Source: Paenibacillus sabuli
Lineage (GTDB): Bacteria > Bacillota > Bacilli > Paenibacillales > Paenibacillaceae
DNA length: 64,000 nucleotides
NCBI RefSeq assembly: GCF_014705605.1
Contig: NZ_JACXIZ010000006.1
Coordinates: forward strand, 1 to 64,000
Direction of reading: 5' to 3'
This document shows, in pieces, positions 1 to 7,807 of the stretch. Made by a program: the position numbers and the translations under genes. The notes under the pieces are model-generated. The model saw nothing but the letters and a program-made list of their open reading frames with translations. It was not told where the DNA came from and did not search any database. Within the stretch, counting starts at the first letter, position 1; each line of letters starts with the position of its first letter.

Positions 1-172
1 CGTCCTTCAACCAGGGGTTTCAGTTAACGTTTAGGGTTCATGACGTCCGACGAAGTCGGATGTGTCCGGCTGATTCTACTTCCTGGCTTCATACCTCCGG
101 TCCGGACCAAGCGGCAAAGCCGCGCAGCATCGAACTCGTTGTTATCTGCTGTTTGCGCCTTCTTCGAGACTA

Positions 173-523
173 CTAAAAGTCCTTTATTTCAATTCTATTT
201 CCTTCAGGATCAATAATGACTCCTATTTTCCCCCAATTAAATTTTCGCACTTCAATATTCACTTTTCGTTTCTCAAGCTCATTTATTGTTTCATCAAAGT
301 TTTGTACTTCAATTCTTATAACAGTAGGATTTTGAGCCCTATTCTTTTCATTCAAATTCAAGACGCCATTATTTTCAATCATTAAGTAACTTCCACCAAA
401 ATCAAGTTTTGACATACCATCTTTTCTCTCTCTTACATTAAGTCCAAGTTTTTCCGTATAGAATGAGAGGTTTTCTTCGTAATTTTCTAAAAATAAAATG
501 AATCCGGTCTCTTTTATATTCAC
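173..523 (-). CDS. VOC-family (glyoxalase/bleomycin-resistance fold) protein
   Basis: This 116-residue protein has the size and pattern of a single vicinal-oxygen-chelate module: an N-terminal strand and helix with FYTEKLGL, a middle segment LDFGGSYLMIE, and a C-terminal half ending in DPEGNRIEI, typical of glyoxalase/dioxygenase-like proteins. The first metal-ligand position, usually His in these enzymes, appears to be Phe, so metal-dependent catalysis is doubtful and a binding role is possible. The gene is much more AT-rich and Lys/Asn/Glu-rich than the GC-rich genes that follow and sits beside a recombinase gene, which suggests recent acquisition. The substrate cannot be told. Confidence 0.75.
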   Translation of the reverse strand: MNIKETGFILFLENYEENLSFYTEKLGLNVRERKDGMSKLDFGGSYLMIENNGVLNLNEKNRAQNPTVIRIEVQNFDETINELEKRKVNIEVRKFNWGKIGVIIDPEGNRIEIKDF

Positions 524-646
524 CTGGTTTTATCTCCTTTGAAGTTAATAGATTATTTCGGTTTTAGTCTTGTGCGAATTGCAGATAACTCACATATTTG
601 TGAACTTCGCAAATATGTATTGGACGCTTGTATGGGCGCCCCACTT

Positions 647-1867
647 TTACTCGTCGCGATCAGGCAAGGTCAATCGATCAAGCGGACTAACGATGCGCCG
701 AATATCCCGGGTGCTCACGTGCGTGTAGATCTGGGTCGTGCGGGGGCTCTCGTGACCGAGAAGCTCCTGAATATAGCGCAGGTCCGTACCATTCTCCAGC
801 AAATGCGTGGCAAACGAATGCCGCAGCACATGCACGCTCACCTGTTTCGCGATACCTGCGCGCTGACGCGCTTCTTCGAACACCTTTTGCACCGTGCGCT
901 CGGTGAGATGCCTCCCCGCCCGCTGCCCCGGGAACAGCCAGCCACTATGTTGTCCGTCTGTCTTGAGATAGGTCAGCAGCGCCTGCGCAGCCTGCTTGGA
1001 CAGCAACGTTTGCCGGTCCTTGCGCCCCTTGCCCTGCAGGATACGGACCGTCCCGCGTGCATGGTCCACGTCGCTGGGGCGCAGGCGGACAGCCTCTCCG
1101 ACACGCAGCCCTGAAGCATAGATCAGCATGAGCAGCGCACGATGTTTTCGATTCGCCACTGCCCCGATCAGCCGCAGCACTTCCTCGGTCGACAGCACTT
1201 GGGGCAGCTTCTTCTGCCGCTTGGGCCGGACGTAGGCCACGCTCGGTTTCGGCCAGCCCAGCCCGTGCAAGGCGTAGAACTTGATGGCGCTGATTGCCTG
1301 ATTGATGTAGGCGGAGGAGAATGGCTCGAGTCCCAGCGTATAACGCTTGACCGTATCTGGATGGAGCGGCAGGGCTTCTTGCTTGGCATAGCCGAGGAAG
1401 CGCCGCACTTGGCCGGCGTACGCACGCATCGTCCTGGCGCTGTACTTACGCAGGCGCATCGCCTCGTGAAATCGGCGCAGCGCAGCCGCTTCCGCAGCTT
1501 CCGCTTCCGTCATTCTTGGACGGGACTTGACCACGTCCATCGACCGGGCCTTGACCACGTCCATCGGACGGCTTTTCACCACGTCCATCGTCCCACCAAG
1601 AGCCATGCGTGGAACGTGAGCCGACAACGCTTCCTGGAGCCAAGGATAGGCCTCTGCGACCTGACCTTCCAGCACGAACGTCGCCTCAGGGAGACGCGCT
1701 TGGAGCGTCGGCAGCTGATGCCCCATACACGGAATACGCCATAGCCGGGTCTCCTCGCACCAGCTTCTGCCCGGAATGCCCTTGATTCGCTCTACATCCT
1801 CCATGTGAAAGTTCTCCAACCTCAAGGCAACCGCTCTTCCATCGAAATCGACAATGCGCACTCGCAT
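647..1867 (-). CDS. Tyrosine recombinase / integrase with an N-terminal extra domain
   Basis: This 406-residue protein is a phage-integrase-type tyrosine recombinase. The catalytic residues are visible in order: Arg in SGLRVGEAVRL, Lys in GKGRKDR, the HxxR box HVLRHSFATHLLE, His in LLGHESPRTTQ and the nucleophile Tyr in IYTHVS. A SAM-like core-binding domain lies at about residues 125-215. The N-terminal ~100 residues form an additional domain that I do not recognise. It is joined to the core by three near-identical repeats of about eight residues (MDVVKSRP / MDVVKARS / MDVVKSRP, residues ~97-120). The start is ATG at 1867 with AGAGGA nine bases upstream. It lacks the extra helix typical of integron integrases, and its target site is unknown. 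Confidence 0.88.
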   Translation of the reverse strand: MRVRIVDFDGRAVALRLENFHMEDVERIKGIPGRSWCEETRLWRIPCMGHQLPTLQARLPEATFVLEGQVAEAYPWLQEALSAHVPRMALGGTMDVVKSRPMDVVKARSMDVVKSRPRMTEAEAAEAAALRRFHEAMRLRKYSARTMRAYAGQVRRFLGYAKQEALPLHPDTVKRYTLGLEPFSSAYINQAISAIKFYALHGLGWPKPSVAYVRPKRQKKLPQVLSTEEVLRLIGAVANRKHRALLMLIYASGLRVGEAVRLRPSDVDHARGTVRILQGKGRKDRQTLLSKQAAQALLTYLKTDGQHSGWLFPGQRAGRHLTERTVQKVFEEARQRAGIAKQVSVHVLRHSFATHLLENGTDLRYIQELLGHESPRTTQIYTHVSTRDIRRIVSPLDRLTLPDRDE

Positions 1868-1886
1868 AATTCCACATCCTCTCTAC

Positions 1887-1892
1887 ATTATA
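1887..1892 (-). promoter_or_regulatory. -10 box before the recombinase gene
   Basis: A perfect TATAAT on the minus strand lies about 20 bases before the recombinase start codon. The -35 region 17 bases upstream (TTTCCA) is weak. A transcript from here would begin almost at the ribosome binding site. Inferred from sequence only. Confidence 0.45.
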
Positions 1893-1915
1893 CCTTGTTC
1901 GATAAAATCTGGAAA

Positions 1916-1956
1916 ACAAAAAAGGCCCCAAAATCGCCGCTGCGATTTCAAGAGCC
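1916..1956 (-). terminator. Rho-independent terminator after the glycosidase gene
   Basis: On the minus strand a stem built from AGGCTC/GGGGCCT and GAAATCGC/GGCGATTT with a three-base loop is followed by six T. It lies about 85 bases after the stop of the large glycosidase gene. A possible promoter (TTGACA-18-CATAAT, 2017-1988) sits between that stop codon and this hairpin, so it might also end a short transcript. Confidence 0.75.
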
Positions 1957-2039
1957 TCCGATGCTTTCGGGGGTGCTTCATGCCTTCATTATGCTGTATA
2001 TCGTGAAATATTGTCAACCAGTCCTGCTCCTTCGATTCC

Positions 2040-5000
2040 CTACACGACCTCCACCCGCACCTCGTCCGGCCGATAGATGGCGATCAGCTCGCCCGCCGCG
2101 TCCGTAGCGAACAGCACCGAGCGCTCGGCCTCCAGCTCGAAGCGGTAGCCGCGCCCGCTGGCCGGGTCGCGCACCTCGACAGTGCAGGGCGCGCCGTATT
2201 CGGAGACGAACACGTACAGCACCCCTTCGCCAAATGCCACCTTGCGCCCGTACACGCCGGGGAGCTCGCCGCCCGCGCGCCACTCCAGCTCGGGCGCCAC
2301 GCCCGCCGCCGCCAGCGCGTGCCGGTACACCTCCTCCAGCGGCTCATACGTCTCGCCCAGCTCCAGCGGCAGCGGGCACCAGATCAGCCGGCCCGCGCCG
2401 AGCGGCCGCTCATGCAGCGTCGCCGGTCCGTCCGCATACACGCCGTCCGCATCCGGCAGCAGCTCCTTGTTCAGCTTGGCGATACCCGCCCCGCCGAACG
2501 AGACCGGCAGCAGCCGACCGTCCAGCGCCAGCGCTTCCTCGCGCCGCACGTTGACGATCCGGCTCGGGCCCACCAGCTCCGCCGCACGACCGCCCGGGCG
2601 CCAGTAAGCGTCCAGCGAGAGCGGCCCGGTCAGCAGCAGCACGCCGCCGTGCTGCTCCACATGCGCGGTGAGCCGCGCCAGCGCCTCGTCGGAGAAGTTG
2701 TGCGCCGACGGCACAATGACGAGTCGCGGCGCCGCCTGTTCCGCCAGCGCCCCCAGCTGATACTCGCCCAGCGCGCGGAACGGCACGTTCATCCGATGCG
2801 CCAGTGTGCGCGTCAGCCGCAGCGTCGCCTCGTCGGCGAGGCGGCGGTTGGAGAAGTCGTTGCTGAACGGATACACGACCGCGACCTCCTCGAGCTGGCG
2901 CTCCGCGAACAAATGCGCAGCCTGCCCGATGAACGCGCCGAAGTCGTACGACACGTCGGCCTCCGGCTTTTGCGTCCCGTCTGCACGCACCGCGCCGATG
3001 TTGGACTCGTTGACATTGTCCATATAATAGTTGATATTCCACAGCCATTGTACCGCGCCCGCCCCGCCGGTGGAGAAGGCGTACGCATACTTGCGCTCAA
3101 GGATATTGCGAAGCTCGGCCTCGCTCCGCTTGGCACGTCCGTCCGGCGTCTCGACGTACATGATGCCTGTCTCCTGAATCAGGTTCGGCTTGTGCGGGGC
3201 CTTGGTGAAGATGCCGTCCCAGACGAGCCCGTCCATCTGCCACCACGAATGCACCGTCGTGTAGTCCACCGCTTCCTCATAGAAGAGCGGCGACGGCCGC
3301 AGCGAGCGCAGCCCCTCGTCCTGACCGACCGTGACGAGCTGCTCCGGCTGGATCTGCCGGATCGCCTCGCGCAGCTCGCGTGCCCAGCGATTGTGCATGT
3401 CCATCGAGAACAGCACGAAGTCCAGCCACTGGCCGCCTCGGCGCGGCGTCATCTCCGTCGTATTCATGCCCATCTCCTCGCGCAGCGGCGGCAGCGCGGC
3501 ATCGAAGGACGGCAGCTGCTCCGGCGTCATGTTCCACCTCTCCTGCAGCGTCTCGATATCCCCGTGCCGCTCCCGCAGCCAGCTACGATAGGCCGCGATC
3601 TCATACGGATCGCGCACCGGATGCGGCGACCACAGGTTGTCCGGATCGAACATCGACGGCTCGTTGATCAGATCCCAATGCACATGCGTGCTCGCCCGGT
3701 GGCGCGCCACGACAGCCGCGATGAAGCGCTTCTGCGCTTCGACGCTGCGCGGATCGAGGTACGGATTGGCCCCCTCCCAGCGCTCCGGCGTGAAGGCGAA
3801 GAAGTTGAACGTCACCTCCAGCCCGTGCCGCTTCGCACAGAGGAAGAAAGCGTCGATCGCCCGCAGAATCTCCTCGCTCACATGCCCGTCGGCCAGGCTC
3901 ATCGTCCGGATCGCCGTCCAGATGCCGGTACGCAGCAGATTGATGCCCGCGCCGGCCATCGTCGCCATGTCGCGCTCCCACAGCGCCGCATTCGGCAGAT
4001 GGAGGAACTTGCGCGCCACGTCCGAGGTCATGTACGTCATGCCGACGATCGGCACGGGACGGCCGGCCCGGGTGAAATAATCGCGTCCGGCGCGCAGCGG
4101 CGCCCCCGCCTGCAGCAGCGCTTCGTCGCGGCCCCAGAAGCCCTGGCGCAGCACCCGCCGCTCGCCGCGCTCCGACGTCAGCTCCGCCTCCACGGTGTAA
4201 AAGCCCGGCTCCGCCGCAAGCGGCAGCGTCAACCGCTCGAAGCCAAGCCCCCGCCCCGCCGCGAAGCGCAGCGGCTCGGCGTGAATTTCCTCACGCGCCC
4301 GCCCGGCCGCAGACGCGGCTTCGCTATTGTCCGCCGCTTTGCCTTCCTCTTCGGCGGATGTGCTTCCGGCTGCGCCAGCAGCCGCAGGGCCGCCAGCAGC
4401 ATCGCCATCTGCTGCGGCGCCATCCGTCGAGTCGCTGGGCAAGGCCGCCGCGCGCAGCGCCGCCTCCCGGTATACGCGCAGCCGGCCTTCCCAGCGCACC
4501 GCGTTGCCATCCGCAGCCGCAGCCGCAGCCGCAGCCGCGCCCGCACGGCCGAGACGCTCATGCTGCAGCGTCAGCGTCGGCCGCTCGCCCGGCTCGTAGC
4601 AGGCGTAGCCCGGCTTCAGCCACAGCTCGGTCACGCCCGCCGCGGCGAACGCCGCCAGCTCGCCGAGCAGCGCCGCGCCGCCGCCTGCCCAGAAGGCAGA
4701 GCTCAGCGTACGATTGATCATCACCCAGCGCCCGCCGGCGAACGCGCCCTTGGCATACTCCAGCAGCACGACCGGAGCGGCCGCCGCGCGCCCGGATGGC
4801 AGCACGCTCGTCAGCAGCGGATAGAGGCGCGCATCCATCGGACCCGCCGAGCCCAGCTCATGCGGCTGATCCGCGGCATGCGTCACATGCAGCACGAGCC
4901 CGTGCGTATCCGCCGCATCGCCCAGCAGCGCCTCGCGGCCCGCCAGCAGCGGGATCTCCGCCGAGGCCGCGACACGCGCCGCGGGCAGCTCCCCGATCGC

Positions 5001-5375
5001 CATAGCCTGGTGGATGCCCAGCGTCTGGTGGTAGGCGGTCTGCGCAGGCTCCTCCTGCCAGTCGTCCGCCCCCTGACGCACCGGGATGCGATACGGCGCG
5101 CCCCCGGCATGCACGAGGCCGCCGCCGCTGCGCAGATGCTCCAGGATCGCCGGCCACGCCGCCTTCGGGAAGTACGGGCCATGGAGGTGGATGAGCGGGG
5201 CCGCCCCGCCCCCTTGCTTCAGCGCCTCGGCGAGTGCGCTCGCGCCGCATATGCGGGCGTTCGGGATCGCCGCTAGCGCTTCGGCGGTGGGGCGCTCCCC
5301 CGCATACGGGAAGCCCGGATCGTAGAATACAAGGGCGGGCTGCTCGGTTTGAGGAATTGCCTTCATACGTTGCAT
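2040..5375 (-). CDS. GH42/GH-A clan beta-galactosidase-like glycoside hydrolase
   Basis: A large intracellular glycosidase of about 1110 residues; no signal peptide is seen. The middle of the protein is a clan GH-A TIM barrel: the acid/base Glu is in HWDLINEPS (near residue 575) and the likely nucleophile Glu in LIQETGIMY (near residue 740). It is followed by a GH42-like trimerisation domain (AVVYPFSNDFSNRR through HGGVLLLTG) and a C-terminal beta domain. The N-terminal ~300 residues resemble a second class-I amidotransferase-like fold, then comes an Ala/Gly/Ser-rich low-complexity insert near residues 325-380. It is divergent from a LacI-type repressor, which probably controls it. The start is ambiguous: ATGs at 5393, 5375 and 5366 share one GGAAAGGA site, none at ideal spacing. 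Substrate specificity is not determined. Confidence 0.8.
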   Translation of the reverse strand: MQRMKAIPQTEQPALVFYDPGFPYAGERPTAEALAAIPNARICGASALAEALKQGGGAAPLIHLHGPYFPKAAWPAILEHLRSGGGLVHAGGAPYRIPVRQGADDWQEEPAQTAYHQTLGIHQAMAIGELPAARVAASAEIPLLAGREALLGDAADTHGLVLHVTHAADQPHELGSAGPMDARLYPLLTSVLPSGRAAAAPVVLLEYAKGAFAGGRWVMINRTLSSAFWAGGGAALLGELAAFAAAGVTELWLKPGYACYEPGERPTLTLQHERLGRAGAAAAAAAAADGNAVRWEGRLRVYREAALRAAALPSDSTDGAAADGDAAGGPAAAGAAGSTSAEEEGKAADNSEAASAAGRAREEIHAEPLRFAAGRGLGFERLTLPLAAEPGFYTVEAELTSERGERRVLRQGFWGRDEALLQAGAPLRAGRDYFTRAGRPVPIVGMTYMTSDVARKFLHLPNAALWERDMATMAGAGINLLRTGIWTAIRTMSLADGHVSEEILRAIDAFFLCAKRHGLEVTFNFFAFTPERWEGANPYLDPRSVEAQKRFIAAVVARHRASTHVHWDLINEPSMFDPDNLWSPHPVRDPYEIAAYRSWLRERHGDIETLQERWNMTPEQLPSFDAALPPLREEMGMNTTEMTPRRGGQWLDFVLFSMDMHNRWARELREAIRQIQPEQLVTVGQDEGLRSLRPSPLFYEEAVDYTTVHSWWQMDGLVWDGIFTKAPHKPNLIQETGIMYVETPDGRAKRSEAELRNILERKYAYAFSTGGAGAVQWLWNINYYMDNVNESNIGAVRADGTQKPEADVSYDFGAFIGQAAHLFAERQLEEVAVVYPFSNDFSNRRLADEATLRLTRTLAHRMNVPFRALGEYQLGALAEQAAPRLVIVPSAHNFSDEALARLTAHVEQHGGVLLLTGPLSLDAYWRPGGRAAELVGPSRIVNVRREEALALDGRLLPVSFGGAGIAKLNKELLPDADGVYADGPATLHERPLGAGRLIWCPLPLELGETYEPLEEVYRHALAAAGVAPELEWRAGGELPGVYGRKVAFGEGVLYVFVSEYGAPCTVEVRDPASGRGYRFELEAERSVLFATDAAGELIAIYRPDEVRVEVV

Positions 5376-5402
5376 CGTTCCTTTCCAGACCATATATTTG
5401 GA

Positions 5403-5437
5403 TTTGTTAGGTTTGTTAGGCTAATGTTATGCTAACA
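5403..5437. promoter_or_regulatory. Candidate operator between glycosidase and LacI-type gene
   Basis: The 96-base divergent intergenic region holds a tandem copy of TTTGTTAGG (5403-5411, 5412-5420) and an inverted repeat TGTTAG-N12-CTAACA (5414-5437). A plausible plus-strand promoter (TTGTTA 5404-5409, 18 bases, TATGCT 5428-5433) overlaps it, so a repressor bound here would block its own gene as well. The arms lack the central CG usual in LacI-family operators. Confidence 0.4.
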
Positions 5438-5489
5438 GCACCGTGACTGTACGGATATTCCGGCTCGCTGTCAAGAGGAGGCACCCACG

Positions 5490-6623
5490 ATGAGGACTGG
5501 AAAAGTAACGATGCAGCGCATCGCCGAGCGGCTCGGCGTGTCGAAATTCACCGTCTCGCAGGCGCTGCGGGGCAAGCCCGGCGTCGCCGAGGCGACGCGC
5601 CGACGCATCCTGGAGACGGCGCGGGCGATGGGGTATCCGCTGCCGGCGGCGCGCGGTCGCATCGACGCGGGAGCAGGCGGCGCTGCTGCTCACGACGGAG
5701 CAGCGGCCCGCGACAGCTCTGCAGATCGGGGTGGCTCTGCAGACGTCGCCGGCTCTATAGATCGCGACGACGCTGCGGTCCGCGGCGACTCCCCCTTCGT
5801 ACTCGTGTGGATGCCGTACCGGGAGCGGCGGGAATCGCTATTCTGGCAGCGAGTCGTCGCCGGCATCGGTCGGGCCTGCGAGGCGCGCGGCTGGGATTAC
5901 CTGCTGCTGTCGCCGGACGGGAGCGGAGCCGCCGCGCCGATCCCGCCTTATGTCGATACGAGCGGCTGTGTCGGGGGACTGGCGATCGGCGCGCTGCCGC
6001 TGCCCGTCGCCGCTGCGCTGGCGCAGTCCGGGCTGGCGATCGTGCACGTCGATCACGACGATCCGTTCGCCGGGGCGGATGCCGTGGTCAACAACAACAT
6101 CGAAGCGGCGCGCCAACTGATCGCCCGAATGGCCGAATCCGGCGCGCCCGAGCTCGTTTTTATCGGTAACGACCGCTTTGCAGTCAGCTTCCGCGAGCGC
6201 TGGTGGGGCTGCCGGATGGCCGCCGCCGAGGCGCTCGCCCGCCAGGTGCGGGTGACGCTGCGCAAGTGGACGATCCCCTACCCGGAGCCCGGATGGGCCG
6301 AGCGGCTCGGGGACAAGCTCGCCCAGCTCGCGCCGGGCGACTGTCCGCACGGCTTCATCGGCGCCAACGACGACATCGCGCTGCAGACGATGGCTCGCCT
6401 GCAAGCGCTCGGCATCGACGTGCCGGAGCGCTGCGGGGTCGCCGGCTTCGACAACATCGCCACCGCAGCCTGGTCCGACCCGCCGCTGACGACGGTCGAT
6501 CTGGGCAAGGAGGAGCTCGGCATCCGCGCCGTCGAGGCGCTGGAGCGCCGCATCCGCTACCCGTCGAGCCCGCGCGAGCGCATCGCGCTCTCCTGCACGC
6601 TCGTGCTGCGCGGCTCCTGCTGA
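5490..6623 (+). CDS. LacI-family transcriptional repressor
   Basis: A 377-residue LacI/GalR-type regulator. The helix-turn-helix is at residues ~8-27 (MQRIAERLGVSKFTVSQAL) and the hinge helix follows (RRRILETARAMGY). The periplasmic-binding-like effector domain runs from ~105 to the end, with typical VNNNIEAARQLI, FIGANDDIALQTM and GVAGFDNIATAAW segments. A 45-residue Ala/Gly/Asp-rich insert separates DNA-binding and sensor domains, longer than is usual for this family. ATG at 5490 follows AGAGGAGG. The divergent glycosidase gene is the obvious target and the effector is probably a sugar released by that enzyme; both points are inference from context. Confidence 0.9.
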   Translation: MRTGKVTMQRIAERLGVSKFTVSQALRGKPGVAEATRRRILETARAMGYPLPAARGRIDAGAGGAAAHDGAAARDSSADRGGSADVAGSIDRDDAAVRGDSPFVLVWMPYRERRESLFWQRVVAGIGRACEARGWDYLLLSPDGSGAAAPIPPYVDTSGCVGGLAIGALPLPVAAALAQSGLAIVHVDHDDPFAGADAVVNNNIEAARQLIARMAESGAPELVFIGNDRFAVSFRERWWGCRMAAAEALARQVRVTLRKWTIPYPEPGWAERLGDKLAQLAPGDCPHGFIGANDDIALQTMARLQALGIDVPERCGVAGFDNIATAAWSDPPLTTVDLGKEELGIRAVEALERRIRYPSSPRERIALSCTLVLRGSC

Positions 6624-6638
6624 CGAACCTGGCCGTCA

Positions 6639-6667
6639 TGCAACCGAATCGCGCCAGCCCGCATCTA
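6639..6667 (+). promoter_or_regulatory. Candidate ECF-type promoter, probably autoregulatory
   Basis: TGCAACC (6639-6645), a 16-base spacer and CATCTA (6662-6667) lie directly before the sigma factor gene. This resembles extracytoplasmic-function promoters, whose -35 elements carry an AAC core. Autoregulation by the product of the next gene is the natural inference but untested. Confidence 0.4.
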
Positions 6668-6693
6668 TAGGGTAGAGAGAGGGGGAAGCGAAG

Positions 6694-7269
6694 CTGGAAC
6701 AGGAGTCCGAAGAGCTCGTACGCCGACTGCAACGCGGCGAGGAAGCCGCGCTCGCCGGCCTGATCGACCGCTACGGCGACCGGCTGCTGCGCACTGCGGC
6801 GCTGCTGCTGGGCGATCGGCAGGCCGCCGAGGAGGCGGTGCAGGATACGTTCGTGCAAGCCTACCGCAAGATCGGACAGCTCCAGCATCCCGCTCGCCTC
6901 GCCGGCTGGCTCGGCGCCATCGTCGTCAGCCGCTGCCGCATGCGGCGGCGCGCCTGGAGCTGGAACCGGCTGCTGCCGATGCCGCAGGTCGAGCCGGACT
7001 CTGGCGGCGCCGGTGCGCCTCCGGGCCCGGAGGCGTTGCTGTTACGGGCCGAGCGCAGCGCCGAGCTACTCGAAGCGATCGGTCGGCTCGGTTATCGTTA
7101 TCGCGAGGTCGTCACGTTGTACTATTACCAGGAGCTCGGCGTCGAGGAGATCGCACATCAGCTGCGGACCCGCCCCGGCACGGTGAAGTCCCGGCTGGCG
7201 CGCGCACGGACGCAGCTGCGGCATGTATTGGAACGAGAGGAGGCGAGCGGCGATGCCCGGATCGAATAA
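6694..7269 (+). CDS. ECF RNA polymerase sigma factor (CTG start)
   Basis: A 191-residue ECF sigma-70 factor. Region 2 begins at the N terminus (ELVRRLQRGEEAALAGLIDRYGDRLLRTA, split here as two overlapping helices) and includes the DTFVQAYRKIGQL segment. Region 4 is at residues ~130-180 (YREVVTLYYYQELGVEEIA, then PGTVKSRLARARTQL). The reading frame is closed by TAG at 6673. The only start codon that keeps region 2 whole is CTG at 6694, eight bases after AGAGAGGGGG; the next candidate, GTG at 6838, would delete most of region 2. It overlaps the following gene, so the three genes are probably translated together. It should direct transcription of a small regulon, including its own operon. Confidence 0.85.
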   Translation: MEQESEELVRRLQRGEEAALAGLIDRYGDRLLRTAALLLGDRQAAEEAVQDTFVQAYRKIGQLQHPARLAGWLGAIVVSRCRMRRRAWSWNRLLPMPQVEPDSGGAGAPPGPEALLLRAERSAELLEAIGRLGYRYREVVTLYYYQELGVEEIAHQLRTRPGTVKSRLARARTQLRHVLEREEASGDARIE

Positions 7270-7807
7270 GGAGCAGGAGCAAAAAGCGCGTGCAGGCGAG
7301 GAGCCGGCCGGACTGACAACTGCGGGTGAACCAGCCGCCCTGCGATCACGGACAAGTGGACAAGAAGCCGCGCCAACACGTGTGGACGAGCAAGCGGCCG
7401 GGCGTTCGCAAGCGAGCGAGCCAGCCGAGCGGACACGGGCGAGCGAGCCAGCCGCCGGGCGGACACGGGCGAGCGAGCAAGCGGCCGTGCGGGCGCGTCT
7501 GGAGGAGGCGCTGGGAGGGCTGCGCTTTGGCGGCAAGGCGGCGGTGCTGCGCCGCACCCATCCCGCCACCCGGCGCGAGCGGCTCGCGGCATGGTGGAAT
7601 CGCGAGCTGGAGGTGCCCGTGCTGCCGGCTGGCGCTCTGCTGCTGGCTGGCGTGCTGATCCTCGCGCTCGCTTACGGGCCTTGGGACGACAGCATCGCGC
7701 CGACCGCTGTGCACGAGCCGAAGCGCACCCTCGTGGAGGCCGGCGGCAACCTATATTGGCAGGACGAATACGAAAGGGCGGTGGCGCTGCGTGATCCTGC
7801 GCATTAA
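7253..7807 (+). CDS. Probable membrane-anchored anti-sigma protein, low-complexity N terminus
   Basis: The start is ATG at 7253, nine bases after GGAGG, overlapping the sigma factor gene by 17 bases. The ~184-residue product has a long Ala/Glu/Arg/Ser-rich N-terminal half with degenerate repeats (ASEPA, RTRASE), a basic helix (VRARLEEALGGLRFGGKAAVLRR) and one membrane span near residues 127-147, then a short extracellular tail. Position and topology fit an anti-sigma factor holding the ECF factor at the membrane. No zinc-binding ASD motif (HxxxCxxC) is present, so the assignment rests mainly on context. The repeats are encoded by a degenerate ~27-30 base tandem repeat. Confidence 0.55.
   Translation: MPGSNKEQEQKARAGEEPAGLTTAGEPAALRSRTSGQEAAPTRVDEQAAGRSQASEPAERTRASEPAAGRTRASEQAAVRARLEEALGGLRFGGKAAVLRRTHPATRRERLAAWWNRELEVPVLPAGALLLAGVLILALAYGPWDDSIAPTAVHEPKRTLVEAGGNLYWQDEYERAVALRDPAH
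7405..7495 (+). repeat. Degenerate tandem repeat inside the anti-sigma-like gene
   Basis: Three imperfect units of 27-30 bases, each beginning GCGAGCGAGC, encode the ASEPA/ASEQA repeats. The length is a multiple of three, so copy-number change would keep the reading frame. Confidence 0.6.

Noticed and set aside
1-172. Integron attC-like or att site near the recombinase
   Set aside because: Short GTTA-type words occur but no paired core sites with the required symmetry; the recombinase lacks the integron-integrase insert. No gene is seen in these bases either.
2319-5276. Long open frame opposite the GH42-like gene (and similar ones opposite other genes, e.g. 46064-48529, 39607-41598)
   Set aside because: High G+C makes antisense frames stay open by chance. 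These have Arg/His/Pro-rich translations, no domains and no ribosome binding sites.
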